Shown in pieces: positions 19,540 through 30,603 of a stretch of DNA of 56,389 nt. The DNA comes from Chara braunii. Its lineage: Eukaryota > Streptophyta > Charophyceae > Charales > Characeae. How positions within the stretch are numbered: position 1 is the first letter of the stretch; each line of letters begins with the position of its first letter. A program made the position numbers and the translations under genes. Below the pieces are notes generated by a model, which saw only the letters and a list, made by a program, of their open reading frames with translations, was not told the origin of the DNA and searched no databases. The stretch lies in contig BFEA01000014.1 of assembly GCA_003427395.1 (NCBI GenBank), forward strand, positions 2,969,286 to 3,025,674. Reading direction: 5' to 3'.

Positions 19540-21264
19540 AGAAACTTGGAAACTCGTTGGCTGGGCGTAGGGGGATTGTAGGCTCCACCTGAGTCCAGTT
19601 ATTAAAAATTAGTTTGAAATTTCTGTTTGTTATTTGATCTTCCTCTGTGCCCTCGTCCTCCCATATCACCCTCCCTATTTTTCCCCCTTTTACCCCTCCC
19701 AGCCAGTTACTGCTGAATTGTTTGAGAGAGTTAGATATTTATGATTTGTTTGAGTTAAATTGGATTTCTTCTTTGAGGATTACCCACTTATCGTGTATGT
19801 GGGTTTGAATTTGTTGCTTGATCGTGTCGGTGAATTCTGGGCCGTCTAACCTCGCATACTCCCATTCAAAAGTATTCCTTCTCTGGCAAATCGCCCAGAG
19901 CACCGCCCTTCTGCCTAGGGAAAAAATGTTCAGGGTGAAATTGTCCTCTGGATCAGGTGACCAATGTTCCAGCAGTATTGCTTTCCAGCACCACGGCCAA
20001 GCATGACTTACCTCTAATTGATGCCAGATGCGGTCCCACCACCTCCAAAACCAAATGGAACCCGGACATTCTAAAAAGATATGTTCAATTGTTTCCAGAA
20101 ATTTCCGACTTGGGAATGCAGATTTACATAGCTTGCACCAGGGATCTGAAATCCCTCTTTCTCCCAGAGTGGTACGGTCAGCAAGCCAATCATTCGTGGG
20201 GAGGCAGCGGTGCACTATCTGCCATTGAAGCGAGGCCACTTTGGAGGGTTTGATTTTAGAGTCTTTGAACCACTTGATGCTTGTGAGGTCATCCCTGTTA
20301 ATTCTCAGGTGTTTCATCCATCTTTCCATCACCCTGTCTTTTAAAGTAATCCTCGGTCTGAGCATACAGTATGTCGATTTGACCGATAGGATGTGAAAAT
20401 CTCTTCAGAAATTCCTGTTGGACTTTATTGTGATCCCCAAGACCAGTATAACGGGTCAAAAGGTAATTAAGAGATGGGTGTATTTGGTATGAAGGCGAGG
20501 TAAGACTGTGCATCAAGACACATAACTCTGATTCGAAAGATGGACTCGACTGGTACCCAGAATGGATCTCGTTTTTTGTTGAGGGTTAATGTGGTATCTT
20601 CTTGTAATTCTCCAGGGGCAATAAGAGCTTCTTTTTCTTGGGATATCAGGATGATATTACCTACCCTCTGCGATTCTTCTCTCATGGCCACCCAGTCGCT
20701 TGCCTGGAATTTTTTCCCCTTCCTAAGAATCCTGATCCATTCAATCGGGATCAGTTCAACAATTGTTTCTAAATTTCTTTGAATGTTGTGACAGTATTTA
20801 AGTTTTGATTGAAGTGTTTGAGGTGAGATCCAGTCCCCAATCACATCGTTCCAGATGTCTCTAATCCTAATCACTCCCTTTTTAATCCAGTTTTTCCAGG
20901 GTGCATCGTTGCAGTGAAGTGTAGTTCCCTTCTGGTTCCTGATCCATGTATTGTTGAAGAGTGGTTGTTGATTGATTTCTTCCCATGTGTTTGGGAAGTG
21001 TTTGTCCGGAATTGGTAGTTTCCTCCAGGTCTTAAGTAAGGTAGGCCAAAACGGGTCATTACTGATGTCTTTCCTGGCAGCCTCCCTACTAGACATTTGA
21101 TCTGGATTTATCTCTTTAGTTATTCCTCTGGGGATTGGCCAATCCCTGTTTTCAAGCCACATAGTGGGATCTATGTCTTCACTTGTCTGGGGAGCAAGTC
21201 TTTTGAGTCGTTCCCACGCAAGGCCGCTCCATGGAGTTTGGGGATTGAGTAGAAGTCTCTTCAC
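19540..21264 (-). pseudogene. LINE Lc ORF2 C-terminal half: linker, zf-RVT finger, C-terminal tail
   Basis: 20467-21264 encodes a 265-residue linker domain (with a PLFNNTWIRN segment) conserved in Lf and Lg. A frameshift near 20400 separates it from 19739-20365, which has LQWQIVHRCLPTNDWLADRT and the zf-RVT zinc ligands C77, C80, H95 and C100 (CKLC...EHIFLEC). After a TAA at about 19739 the same frame continues through SSNWLGG and NFKLIFNNWTQVEPTIPLRP to about 19540, the conserved C-terminal tail seen in Lb, Ld and Lf. The zinc finger follows RT in plant LINE ORF2 and may bind nucleic acid. Confidence 0.85.
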
Positions 21265-22840
21265 CCATTAGATAGATAGCGCCATGACTTGGGTGGTTGG
21301 ATCAATGATGCCCAGACCTCCTCTTGATTTTGGTTGGATGACAGAGGACCAAGCTACCCTACTAATAACATTTTGGAGTTCGTGGTTTCCTCTCCATAAG
21401 AACGCTCTGAGTTGTTGTGGGAGTGATTTTGTCCATTTGCAGTCCAGGGGTCAGATTGTGGATTTATACCACATAGCCGCTAGGATTACGTTATTAATAA
21501 CCAAAGCTCTGCCCATTATGGATGTGTGCTTGTTCTTCCATAGTTCCAATTTGGTCTGAGCGCTTTGGAGAATAACCTCATCGTTTATTTTGGGTTTCCC
21601 ATGCACCGCCAATGAGATACCTAACACTTTTATTGGTTCATCTGGGGATAACCATTTGATTTTTGGCTCCTCTGGGGGTCTAACTCCCTGGTGATGGATC
21701 CACCAGCCTAGTGTCTCGCTTCCCCTGTTGACCTTCATATCTGCTATTTTACAAATTTTTTTCATTAAATTCTTAATCGCTTCCATGTTCTCGTGTGTAG
21801 CATCAACCATTAAGGATAGATCATCTGCAAAGAGAGAGCATATGGGGATAGCTTCTTCCGGTATGGATGATATTTGAATCTTTCGAATGTCTTTGTGATG
21901 CTTGATTTTGGCCGCCAGGGCCTCCATTACAATAATGAAAAGGAGGGGAGCCAGGGGATCGCCCTGTCTGACCGACCTCTGTAGATCAATTGGTGGGGCT
22001 AAGCTGCCATTTATCATAAGTCTCGTCGTAGCGTTGTGGTGCATGATGGAGATCCATTTTCTAAAGCTTGGACCAAAATTCATTCTCTCTAGGCATTTAT
22101 CAAGAAACAGCCAGTCAACGTGATCATAGGCCTTTTCAAAATCAATAAATATAAAGGTCGCGTTATGCTTTGTTCGGCGTGTGATTTTAATGAGTTCATT
22201 TATTAGGAGGATGTTGTCTTGAATATTTCTACCAGTAATGAATCCTGTCTGTGAAGGGTGAATGATATCTACAATGAACTTTAGCACTCTATCGACCAAT
22301 GCCTTGGCAATCAGTTTGTATACCACCGTGAGAAGTGTGATAGGTCGATAGTTTCGAATATTCATTTTATCCCCTTTTTTGTAAAGAAGAGTGAGGATCC
22401 CTTGACTCACTATTTCGCCCATATCACCTACTTCCCAGACCGCTCGGTAGAAATCCATTAGATCTTGTGAGAGTGTTTCCCACATGGATTCCCAGAATTC
22501 TTTTGGAAGACCATCTATGCCTGGTGTCTTTTCTTCATCCATTAAAATAAGCGTTTTCCAAATTTCATCTTTTGTTAGGTGTTTTTCTAACATCTCCCTT
22601 TGTTCTGCTGTGATGGATTTATTGAAGGAAAGTAGAAAATCCTTGATTAGTTCTTATTTTTCTGTCCTGGGTATCGATGATTTTTTTGACGTGAAAATGT
22701 CTTTATAGAAATCTCTTACTAGTTTCATGCTAGCTGCGGTTGAGATGGTTAATGGTTGGTTTCTATTAAAGGGGTTGAATAATGCTTATATTGTAGTTCT
22801 TCCAGTTCTGACTCTGGCCATAGCAAAAAATCTGGCATCC
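21265..22840 (-). pseudogene. LINE Lc reverse transcriptase domain
   Basis: An uninterrupted frame (21451-22593, 380 residues) holds the non-LTR RT core: NYRPITLLTVVYK (81-93), FIDFEKAYDHVDW (149-161, first catalytic Asp), RQGDPLAPLLF (209-219) and FADDLSLM (255-262, catalytic Asp pair). All three Asp are present. N-terminal to this, 22594-22840 stays in frame but has two stops. The thumb region up to 21264 has one more break. RT copies the RNA onto nicked target DNA (TPRT). The family looks L1-like. Confidence 0.9.
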
Positions 22841-23563
22841 GACTGAGTCCATGCGAAGTGTTTTTTGAAATCTGAGTAAGATTTCAGAAGACGATGTCTA
22901 ATCTTGGTAAATCTCTTGACCGCCGCGCACCTGTGCCTCCAATAAATCCAAACATGTCAGCTCGTCGTCGTCGAAAATCAAAGTAGACCTTCGTCCACAT
23001 CGCATGACTCTAACAATCCGAGTATTATAAAAGAAGGTCATCCGAGAGGCTAGTCTCGAAACAATAACTCGGAGAGGTCGACTAAGTCCAAACAGGTGTC
23101 GAGTCTCTGTGTCCCAGATCCGAACGATGCCGAAACGCCTACCGGACTAGGTAATCTTGATACTCACAATGACTCGAGAGAGGCATTGGAGGTTACTCGC
23201 GCGGTGGAAATACAAAGTATATCCGTAAAGCTCGTCGGGAGTCCGAGCCGTGTTGGCTCGGAAATCCGTGCGAGTATTAGGGAAAAATCCCTCGCCATTT
23301 TGAAGCAGTCCAATGAAGCCGAACCAGTCGATAGGAGATCCATCTCGAACTCGTAAAAGTCGCGCCGCACTCCTGATGAAATCCTCCTCGTGTGTATCAC
23401 GAACCAGCAGATACCAAGGGATTGTTAGGTCTCGTCGTGCTCCAGACATCTGCATATCAGAACGAATCCAAATTAGTCGCGTAAGAACTCATTGAGTTCT
23501 TCAGCTTCATCTTCCAAATCATCATCATATAATGCTTCGGCTCCTATAATAGCGAACCTATTG
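22841..23563 (-). repeat. 723-bp foreign patch inside LINE Lc ORF2
   Basis: This reverse-complement copy of 3245-3967 splits ORF2 between the endonuclease and RT parts. LINE Le has the uninterrupted equivalent (HRRHRMEG then FFAMAKV), so the split point is exact. The patch has no A-tail, no target duplication and no terminal repeats. Joins show CA at one end and CAGTC at the other shared between patch and LINE. Within it a 102-residue frame (23147-23455, minus) remains open. Confidence 0.9.
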
Positions 23564-24820
23564 CTCACCTTCCATTTGATGTCTTTTTAACTTGCCACGA
23601 ATTTTGAAGCCCTGCCACCTGTACTCCATGAATTTGAGTAGTTGATCTTCCAGGGACTGGATCTCTAGAGATGTTGATGCAAGATCCTCGTCACTTTGTG
23701 AGGTTGGATCTGTTTTCTGTAGTTGTTGAATTTTTTCTTGGATTTCTATTTCCTTTTGGTGTCTCAGTTTTGCTAAGGCTTTTGAATATTCATTGCATTT
23801 ACGTCCTAGAAACACAAGGCCGTTGTTGAACCACGTAATGTTATCATTAAAAATTGATTTTTTATTTTTCCAGAATTCCCAAACATCTTTAATGTATTGT
23901 AGAAAATCTTGGTCCTTGAGGTGAGATGTATTTAGTTTATAGAATCCTTTACCTTGGTCTATTTTTTTCCGAAGAGAATAAACCGCCATACCCATTGCGT
24001 GATCTAAACCAGGAAAAGGGCTTCTAGGGAGGACACTTGCAAATTGAAGTCCCCCCTGAAGGTCTTCTGAGACTAGAATGAGGTCAATTCTTGATTTGGT
24101 TGGTTTATTTGAGTGTCTTTTAGTGAAGCAGAAAAAAACTTTTGTGGAAGGATTCAATCTCCAGAAGGAGTCAAATAGATTAAAGGATGAACATAGGTCC
24201 GATATGGTTTGCTCATCCTCTTCTACATAGGCTGGGGTCGGCATGGGTATGTTCCATCTATCTAGATTACGATCCGGAGCTGCATTGAAATTTTCCGCTA
24301 TTATGAATGGGATACCTATTGGGAGGTGAGGAAGGAGGGAGTCGAAAAAAACATTGCGTTCTCCGACATCATTTGGGCCGTATACATTCAGAATACTGAC
24401 TACCTCTAATTCCAGCATAGCCAGTATGTATATCCATCTCCCCTCTTTTTGGTCTGCTTCCCATTTTAAAATTTCGACCTTCGAGTCCGGAGGGATCCAT
24501 ATTGCGACCCCTGCGCTGCCTGGCTTTGTGACATGGGCCCGAAAAGCTGTGTGAGGCCAGAATTGCTTGTGTATGTGATTGTGAGACGGGGTGTCCATTA
24601 AATGTGTCTCTTGAATGCATATTACATCAGGCCACTGTCTTCCTCCTACCCCTTTTAAGAGGTCTGTGATGGCATGTCGCTTGGGGGGCTTGGCAGTTGC
24701 TAGACCATTAACGTTCAGAGTCCTTAGGTCCAGGTCTGCACTGCGCTTAATTAGCCTCCAATTCTTGTCCTTGTTGTAAAGAAGGTCAATCAAATTTATA
24801 TCCCCAACTTTATTGTCCAT
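23564..24820 (-). pseudogene. LINE Lc apurinic-type endonuclease domain
   Basis: A 420-residue frame from ATG 24820. Motifs of the LINE EEP/APE-like endonuclease: LNVNGL (35-40), ICIQETHL (68-74, Glu ligand), GVAIW, ILNVYGPND (143-151), AENFNA (175-180), SRIDLI (243-248), LDHAMG (272-277). The usual GDFN motif is AENFN here and the final SDH is LDH, so catalytic Asp/Asn ligands are altered and this copy is probably inactive. Ld retains GDYNA. The enzyme nicks target DNA to prime reverse transcription. Confidence 0.85.
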
Positions 24821-24992
24821 TTTATTTTATTTCTTCCCAATTTACCGTATCGAGGATATTTCCTTTTTCAAGCGTCACTTTCCCTAATAGTCTAAGGAGT
24901 AGAATGATGATATCTTCTTCCGACCAAAACTGGTTTGGTTTGATTTTTAATATTTGTAGGTCTCTAATTGTTGCCACATTCATCCATTTCAG

Positions 24993-25604
24993 CTATGTCG
25001 TTTCAACAATTCTGAATTTTATAAATATGTCATTTTCAGCGATTCTTTCTGGACCTGCTGGCAGAGTGGGGGTGATCCATCCCCCCGCCAGGAAGTATTC
25101 CTTAGCTACCTTTAGGATTTCTGATCTCAGCGAGGGTGTGTGCAACCCTTGTAAGGTTATCTCGCCATAGTGTGATGGGAGGGTTGCAGAGAGTCCGGCT
25201 TCCCATTCTCCATTTCTAATTCTGACTGGGAGAAGGAATATTCCATTTTTAGACAGAGGGGACTGAGCTAGAGGTCTGGAAAGGAAAAAATTCAGTTTCT
25301 GTCTTTTGCTGGTGGATTCAAGCAATGCTAAGGTACTCCTTGACAATTGGCGTAGTTGAGTAACGTGCTTCTTGAGTGATTTCATTTTCTCTGCAGGAAG
25401 GTCAATTTCATCGTTTAGATCCTGTGTAAGGTCTATTAAGTCTGTGACCTCAGCCTTTTCATTAATCACTCCATCATTAGCGATTTTAACCCCATCCTCC
25501 GTATTCTCGGTTTCGCTATAGTCCTCTCTATGGGGGAATGTAAGATCAACTTCTTCTAAAAGTGAGGACCTTCTAGCCATTTTTTGTGATGGGGAAGAAT
25601 TCAA
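24993..25604 (-). pseudogene. LINE Lc domain between ORF1 and endonuclease
   Basis: 203 residues with an acidic N-terminal half (DLTQDLNDEIDLPAEKM) and a conserved C-terminal half (VRIRNGEWEAGL, HYGEITLQGLHTPS, ENDIFIKF). LINE Ld has the counterpart at 37195-37524 (VRQKEGVWEIDL, KYGELTMKGW, HKEIFILF). Conservation between diverged LINEs indicates a real protein segment, either the end of a very long ORF1 or a separate ORF. No known domain is recognised. Confidence 0.6.
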
Positions 25605-25833
25605 CTGAATTTTTTTTTTCCCCCCCAGTTATCCAGGATGATATCTCAATTAACTTTTATTTTTATGTGTGCCCGATTTTGGTTCTCCGGACTCAGAATA
25701 GCCTCCTTTCCAGGTGGATCTTGTTGATGTCTGGAGAACGCCACGATGGTGGTGAGTGTCTCGTCTTTTTTTTGACAGTCGAAGCAATCCTATTGGCCCT
25801 CCTTAGCTGCTGGGGAGTCTGAGCTCTGAGGGA

Positions 25834-27664
25834 TTAAAGCAATACTAGTAGTCCCACTAGCAACTGGGCTTTCTGGGATATCCTGTTGGCCCTCCTTAGC
25901 TGTTGGGGAGTCAGAGTTCTGAGGGAATAGAGCAATACTAGTAGTCCCACCAACAACTGGGATTTCTGGGATTCTGCTTGTTGGAAGGGAACCAAATCCA
26001 TGTTGAAGTTGCTATTTGGGAGTGGTAGCCGAGGGGCCGTTGGTTCCTGTGGGCCATCCGTCCCACCAATACTATGCGAGAGTTCAACCTGGGCTGGTTT
26101 TTTCCCGTGCAGGTCCGAATCTTCAGGATCAATGATTCGGTCCGAGTCGACGGTTCCTTTTTTTTTTTTTTTTCCTTTTCTTTCTTTATTGTTGTTGTTG
26201 TTGTTTTTCTTTTTTATGAGAACATTCTTTCTGGGGGTAAGAACCAAGTGCTTCAACATTTTTATTCGCTGTGGCGCTTCCCTCGGTCTAGCTGTGATAG
26301 AGTCCCATTTAAATCGCACAGACTGTTTGGACTCGATCTTTATTTGGCCGGGATGCCGCCTCGCCAGTTCTTTTATTCTCTTTGAACCTCTTATGAGCCT
26401 GGTTTCCATGTACGTGTCCCTGTCCAATTCGTCTTTCCCCTTGCATTGCTCTAGGCTCGCAACCACTGTCTGTGCCTGGTGTTTGTCGCATGAAATTCTT
26501 TCTAACACAATGTGGAGAATTTTGTTACACATAGCGGGCCAATCAGCGTTTTTTGGGGGGCCAAACTGGAGGATCATCTTCAAACTATCACTCTGTGTTA
26601 AAAGGGAGGATGTTTGTTGATGAATCAGCGACCAATCAAGTTTTGTATCCTGTGCCAGTTTGAATTTCATATTTGTTGTAACCCGCATGGACATCCTATC
26701 CAGACTGGACTTCAGTTCAAATAATGAATCTCCTCCTTCTTTGTTGACGCCCATAACAGCGAAGGGTGAGGGTGCTACAGGAGCTGTTTCTACTTCCATC
26801 AGTTCCGGAGAGAACGCTTCTATAAGCTGATCTATTTTCATGCAATCATTGCGGTCTTTGTATGAACCCTCACCTTCCATATTCTGTAATTGGAGGGGGC
26901 CTTTAATTTCTTCCAATTGCGTTGATTGAATCTGCAACACCTCTGCAAACTTTTCCTGAGGAGACTGATTTGATTGATATAATTGTTGCGATAGGGCCAT
27001 TGAGATTGACTGTTGGGATTCGTTTTGTGACTTTCTCTTTACCTCTTTCCATTCTAGGTTGCCCCTTTGCTTTTTTTTTTTTAAGTAAACCTCGGGACGT
27101 CGAGTGATCGTCCTCAACATCTCTAGATGCTCTCTTTGGCTGTTCAGAATGAATTTGTTGCTTCTGGGGTTCTTGGTTACCTTGTTTGGATCGGTCCTGT
27201 AGGTTTTGCTGGTTCTGATGTTCTTGACCCCCCTGGTTTGACTTGCCTTGTCTGTTCAGAGGTTGGTGCTTCAGGTTGTTGTTATTCCCTTGCCTACCCT
27301 GATTACCCAGTGGGGGTTGATGAGTCTTGTTTTGCAAGTTCTGGTGCTTGATATGCTGTGGGACCCAGTCTGCTGGGGGACGAGGAGTTTTTCGGTGGTC
27401 GTTTCTTCCTTCCCAGAACCAGCCTATCATTGTTCCCACTGAATTGGTTTCATCACTAAACACCCATCCCTCGTGTCCTGGTACCCCTGGGGTCCAACGG
27501 TGAGGTCGTTGTGGATCTTTGTTCAGTCTGTATTCCGTGGGCATTATGTGTTGTGGATGCATAGGGCATGCGAACTCTGTACTTAAGTGGCCATATGCTC
27601 TGCATTTAAAGCACCAGGGTCTGAATTTATGAGCTGTATGTATTTGGTCGATTCTTCCCCCCAA
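25834..27664 (-). pseudogene. LINE Lc ORF1, central and C-terminal part
   Basis: It starts at GGRIDQIHTAHKFRPW and carries a zinc knuckle CFKCRAYGHLSTEFAC with spacing CX2CX4HX6C. A Gln/Asn-rich linker (residues about 110-190) and a basic stretch follow. A frameshift near 27100 joins the frame of 26903-27664 to that of 25834-27120, which adds helical segments and a Lys/Asn run. The last 90 bp are a duplicated 92-bp unit (about 25792-25975) that encodes a repeated QLLVGLLVLL peptide. ORF1 binds the LINE RNA. Confidence 0.75.
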
Positions 27665-27680
27665 CTTATATGGAATTATA

Positions 27681-29039
27681 TCATCCAGAGAAAAAAACTT
27701 TTCCCTTCTGTAAATCCAAGGCGAGCATAAGGTAGTCGTCCCGTTTGGCTACATGCGACGGGAGCGGGTCGATAAAGTCAACGATTTTAAACTGTTCACC
27801 AAAGTCGTGCACAAACGCAGCCTGCACCTCAATCGGAATATGCCTGATTTCTACCCAATAAAATTCTTTCATGAGCTGTTCTTTTTTTTCTTCTGGACTG
27901 ACTTTTTTTGGCGTCCACGGGTAGATCCTCACGTGGGATGAATCCCAGAATAATGTTTTCCAGCTATCTATTGTCTTTTTGTCGTTCTCGAAGAGACAAA
28001 GAACCGTAAAGACAGTTGAGGAGATGGGCTGAATGAGAAAGAATTTCGTGACTGCTTCTGTACTACCCTTCATTCGCTCCAGTTGCTTGCATATCCACTT
28101 TATCTTATCATTGGTGGATCTATTTGCACTGTCATTGTAAAAAATCCAGTTACTTGCATGCTTTGTGTACATGGAGTCTCTCTGTGGGATTTTCTCTGTT
28201 GGGTAGAATTTCATGAGCGTTTTCCTCCCCCCCTGATCAATCACTTTCTGTTCTGAGGGTTGAAGAAAAAGGGTGAGGAAGTAGGCTCTTGCTGAAGAGG
28301 GGTTCCTAAGGGGTATCCTTAGTTCTTCAGGCTGGGCACCCTGCTGGTCCAAGGCCGGTCTGGTAACATTTAACGTTTTGTCCTAAAGCGTTGTCCTGAT
28401 TCTCTGTGCCCATGTCCCCCTTGCAGAGGGCTTAGCTTTCTCAGATTTGCATTGATTGGTTCCTTTATTCTTCAAAAATTGTTCCAGATACTTTTCCTCC
28501 TCAGTAAGAATTTCTTCTTGATCCTCTTATTGCGTTTCCTTCACCTCCATCCGTGTTTCATTGTCTGGCGTGCTTCCTTCACTTGGTTCGTTTTCCTCCA
28601 TGACTGTTTCGTTCCATGGTGTCTCCGTGTTCTTCTGCAGTGAAAGGTGCACCGGGTGGGGTGGGACAGAGAGAGGGGGGTGTCCCTGTTGTGGCATAAT
28701 TCCCCTGGTCGCCCCCAGGGGAGATGAGAGTTGTCTCTCTCGATTCCCGAGGGGGGGGAACTGGGATTGGTACGTGTAATGGGAGGGGGAGCAGTCCAAC
28801 GATTTTTGGGGCGATGTTTGAGCCAACCACTTTGCTGTGTTCCTGGATTTCCATACGCTGTCATTGTGGTTGCTGCCAGACGATGATCTGTGATGCATTG
28901 GTGGTTGAGACGGCCTGGCATATGGAATAGATCCCAATTGCCTGAAAAGATTGTGTCTCATAGCCCCTTGATAAAACAGGAGGGAATCCTGGCCCCTCAT
29001 TCTCTTGGACGTCATTTTGAGAATTTTTGTTTGAAACAC
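27681..29039 (-). pseudogene. LINE Lc ORF1, N-terminal part with RRM-like (DUF4283-type) domain
   Basis: One frame runs from ATG 29039 to 27681, broken by TAA (28527-28529) and TAG (about 28386). Residues 1-170 are Pro/Ser/Gln-rich with an SQFPPLGNR motif. The second part (from about 28300) has VFTVLCLFENDKK, VRIYPWTPKK, FYWVEIRHIPIEV and DFIDPLP, the pattern of the DUF4283-like RNA-binding fold that precedes zinc knuckles in plant LINE ORF1. A 2-nt loss near 27690 shifts the frame before SLDDIIPYKLGG. Confidence 0.7.
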
Positions 29040-29641
29040 TTGTTCTAGGAGAGCTGACGACTGGATGGAGAGAAACAGTCGATGTGAGGATCAGGATTTT
29101 GAAGGTTTGAGGGGTGGAATGTAGGGAACGATGTGAAAACTGTTGGTAGGGTTGGGTGACTACCTTTTGGTAAGACTGGGGGTGAGATTGAGGGTTGGTT
29201 GGGGAAACTATGTAGGGGGGAGAGGTATGGGGGCAGGAGATAGAGTAATGTGTGTGATAATTGATATCAGTAGTGGGTATGACTGATAGAGGCAGCTAGG
29301 GGAAGTGGACAGTAGAGGGTGAATGTGGAGGTGGGGGCTCAGACGAGGGTGTTTGAGAGTAAGATAAGAGGTCAGTATCGCCAGCCGCTCCTAAAAGGCC
29401 AATGTTAAACATGAAGGCTTGATGCCCTAATCCCTGCAACGGATTAATCGATCATTTGACGCGTTTGCTTGCTTCGTTCACTAAAAGTTGGTGGAGGATT
29501 GGTTTGATAAACGATTGATTGATTTGTTAATGCCAGAGTGATTAATTGGATAATTGGAAATTCCGTGAGTTTAACTTACTGATTCGACATTAGTTGTTGG
29601 AGAAAGTAGGGAGGTTTATTTTTGATCTTCTTCTGGCTGGG
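29040..29641 (-). other. Probable 5' UTR of LINE Lc
   Basis: The sequence lies upstream of the ORF1 ATG on the minus strand, is rich in GGTTGGG-type plus-strand motifs, and has no ORF. No 5' boundary or target duplication was identified. Confidence 0.35.
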
Positions 29642-29655
29642 TATGAGAAATGGGA

Positions 29656-29707
29656 TGGGGGGGGGGGGAAGGGGGGCAAGGGCCTCAAAGGGGGGGGGGG
29701 GGGGGGN
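29656..29707. repeat. Interrupted poly(G) with an undetermined base
   Basis: Several G runs including about 17 G before an N at 29707. Assembly length is doubtful. Confidence 0.85.
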
Positions 29708-29717
29708 TGGTTAGAGT

Positions 29718-30250
29718 GGAGGGTGTGATGCTCTCACCCCCTAGATCAAGCAGCCGTGCTTGTGATGTTGTCGAAGCTCGTAACTGAACAGGGATACTTC
29801 CTTGCTTGGAGAACGTGATGCTCTCCCTTGTGGACGGATAGGCCGGGACTTATGTCGTTGCCGATGCTCCAATTAACCAAAGCCCCCACTCCTCTCGACT
29901 CCTCTCAATGAGAGGGGGGTGGCTGGGTTGGAGAACGTGGTGCTTACACCCCCTGGACCAGGAGGCTGTTCATATGGTACTGACGATGCTCCTGATAACC
30001 AATGCCACCTCCACGCTTGGAGGGTGAGATGCACTTCCTCCTGAATGAAGAAGCCGTACTTGTAACGCTCACTGATCTATCACTCTCTTCCCCTACAGTT
30101 GAAACTCCTGATAACCAATTCCCCTATATTTGAAAATCTCCTGATAACCAATGACACCTCCACTCATAGAGGGTGACATGCACTTCCACCTGAATGAAGA
30201 AGCCGTACTTGTATCACTCACTGATCTGTCACTCTCTTTCTCCTATAGAG
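29718..30250. repeat. Tandem array of diverged 100-145 bp units
   Basis: The units share GGAGRRYGTGATGCTCTC, a CCCCTGGAYNARGAGGC-like core, CCGTACTTGT and CTCCTGATAACCAATG. They begin at about 29718, 29809, 29930, 30016 and 30160. The last two, about 145 bp apart, are most alike (GAATGAAGAAGCCGTACTTG in both). Confidence 0.75.
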
Positions 30251-30603
30251 GAAGAAAAAGAAAATTTGTGGTTGATATCCGCCCTCGAGGCGTGGTGTAA
30301 CTTGGTGAGAAACCGCGGACAACCTCCTTCCTGACTATATGCTCTAATTATTCTGTCCGCGGTTGTCCCCAAGTCACACCAAGGGGGAACAGAATAATTA
30401 GAGCATATAGTCAGGAAGGAGGTTGTCCGCGGTTTCTCACCAAGTTACACCACGCCTCGAGGGCGGATATCAACCACAAAATTTCTTTTTCTTCCTCTAT
30501 AGGAGAAGGAGAGTGACAGATCAGTGAGTGATACAAGTACGGCTTCTTCATTCAGGTGGAAGTGCATCTCACCCTCTATGAGTGGAGGTGTCATTGGTTA
30601 TCA
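30142..30603. repeat. Near-perfect 215-bp inverted repeat, 32-nt spacer
   Basis: The left arm 30142-30356 and right arm 30389-30603 are both 215 bp and differ at only a few positions (for example GACATG versus GAGATG, and AGAAAATTT versus AGAAATTTT). The spacer 30357-30388 is itself a short variant of the arm (TCCGCGGTTGTCCCC). The left arm's outer half is the last unit of the adjacent tandem array. RNA from either strand would form a 215-bp duplex. Confidence 0.95.

Noticed and set aside
22841-23563. Spliceable intron in the LINE (GTGAG ... CTCAG edges).
   Set aside because: The edge words fit, but excision at those sites does not restore the frame as exactly as removing the block bounded by the shared CA and CAGTC, and the block has a duplicate outside the LINE.
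26000-26620. Plus-strand 206-residue ORF with Phe-rich run.
   Set aside because: Antisense shadow of LINE Lc ORF1; the Phe run is the complement of a Lys/Asn tract.
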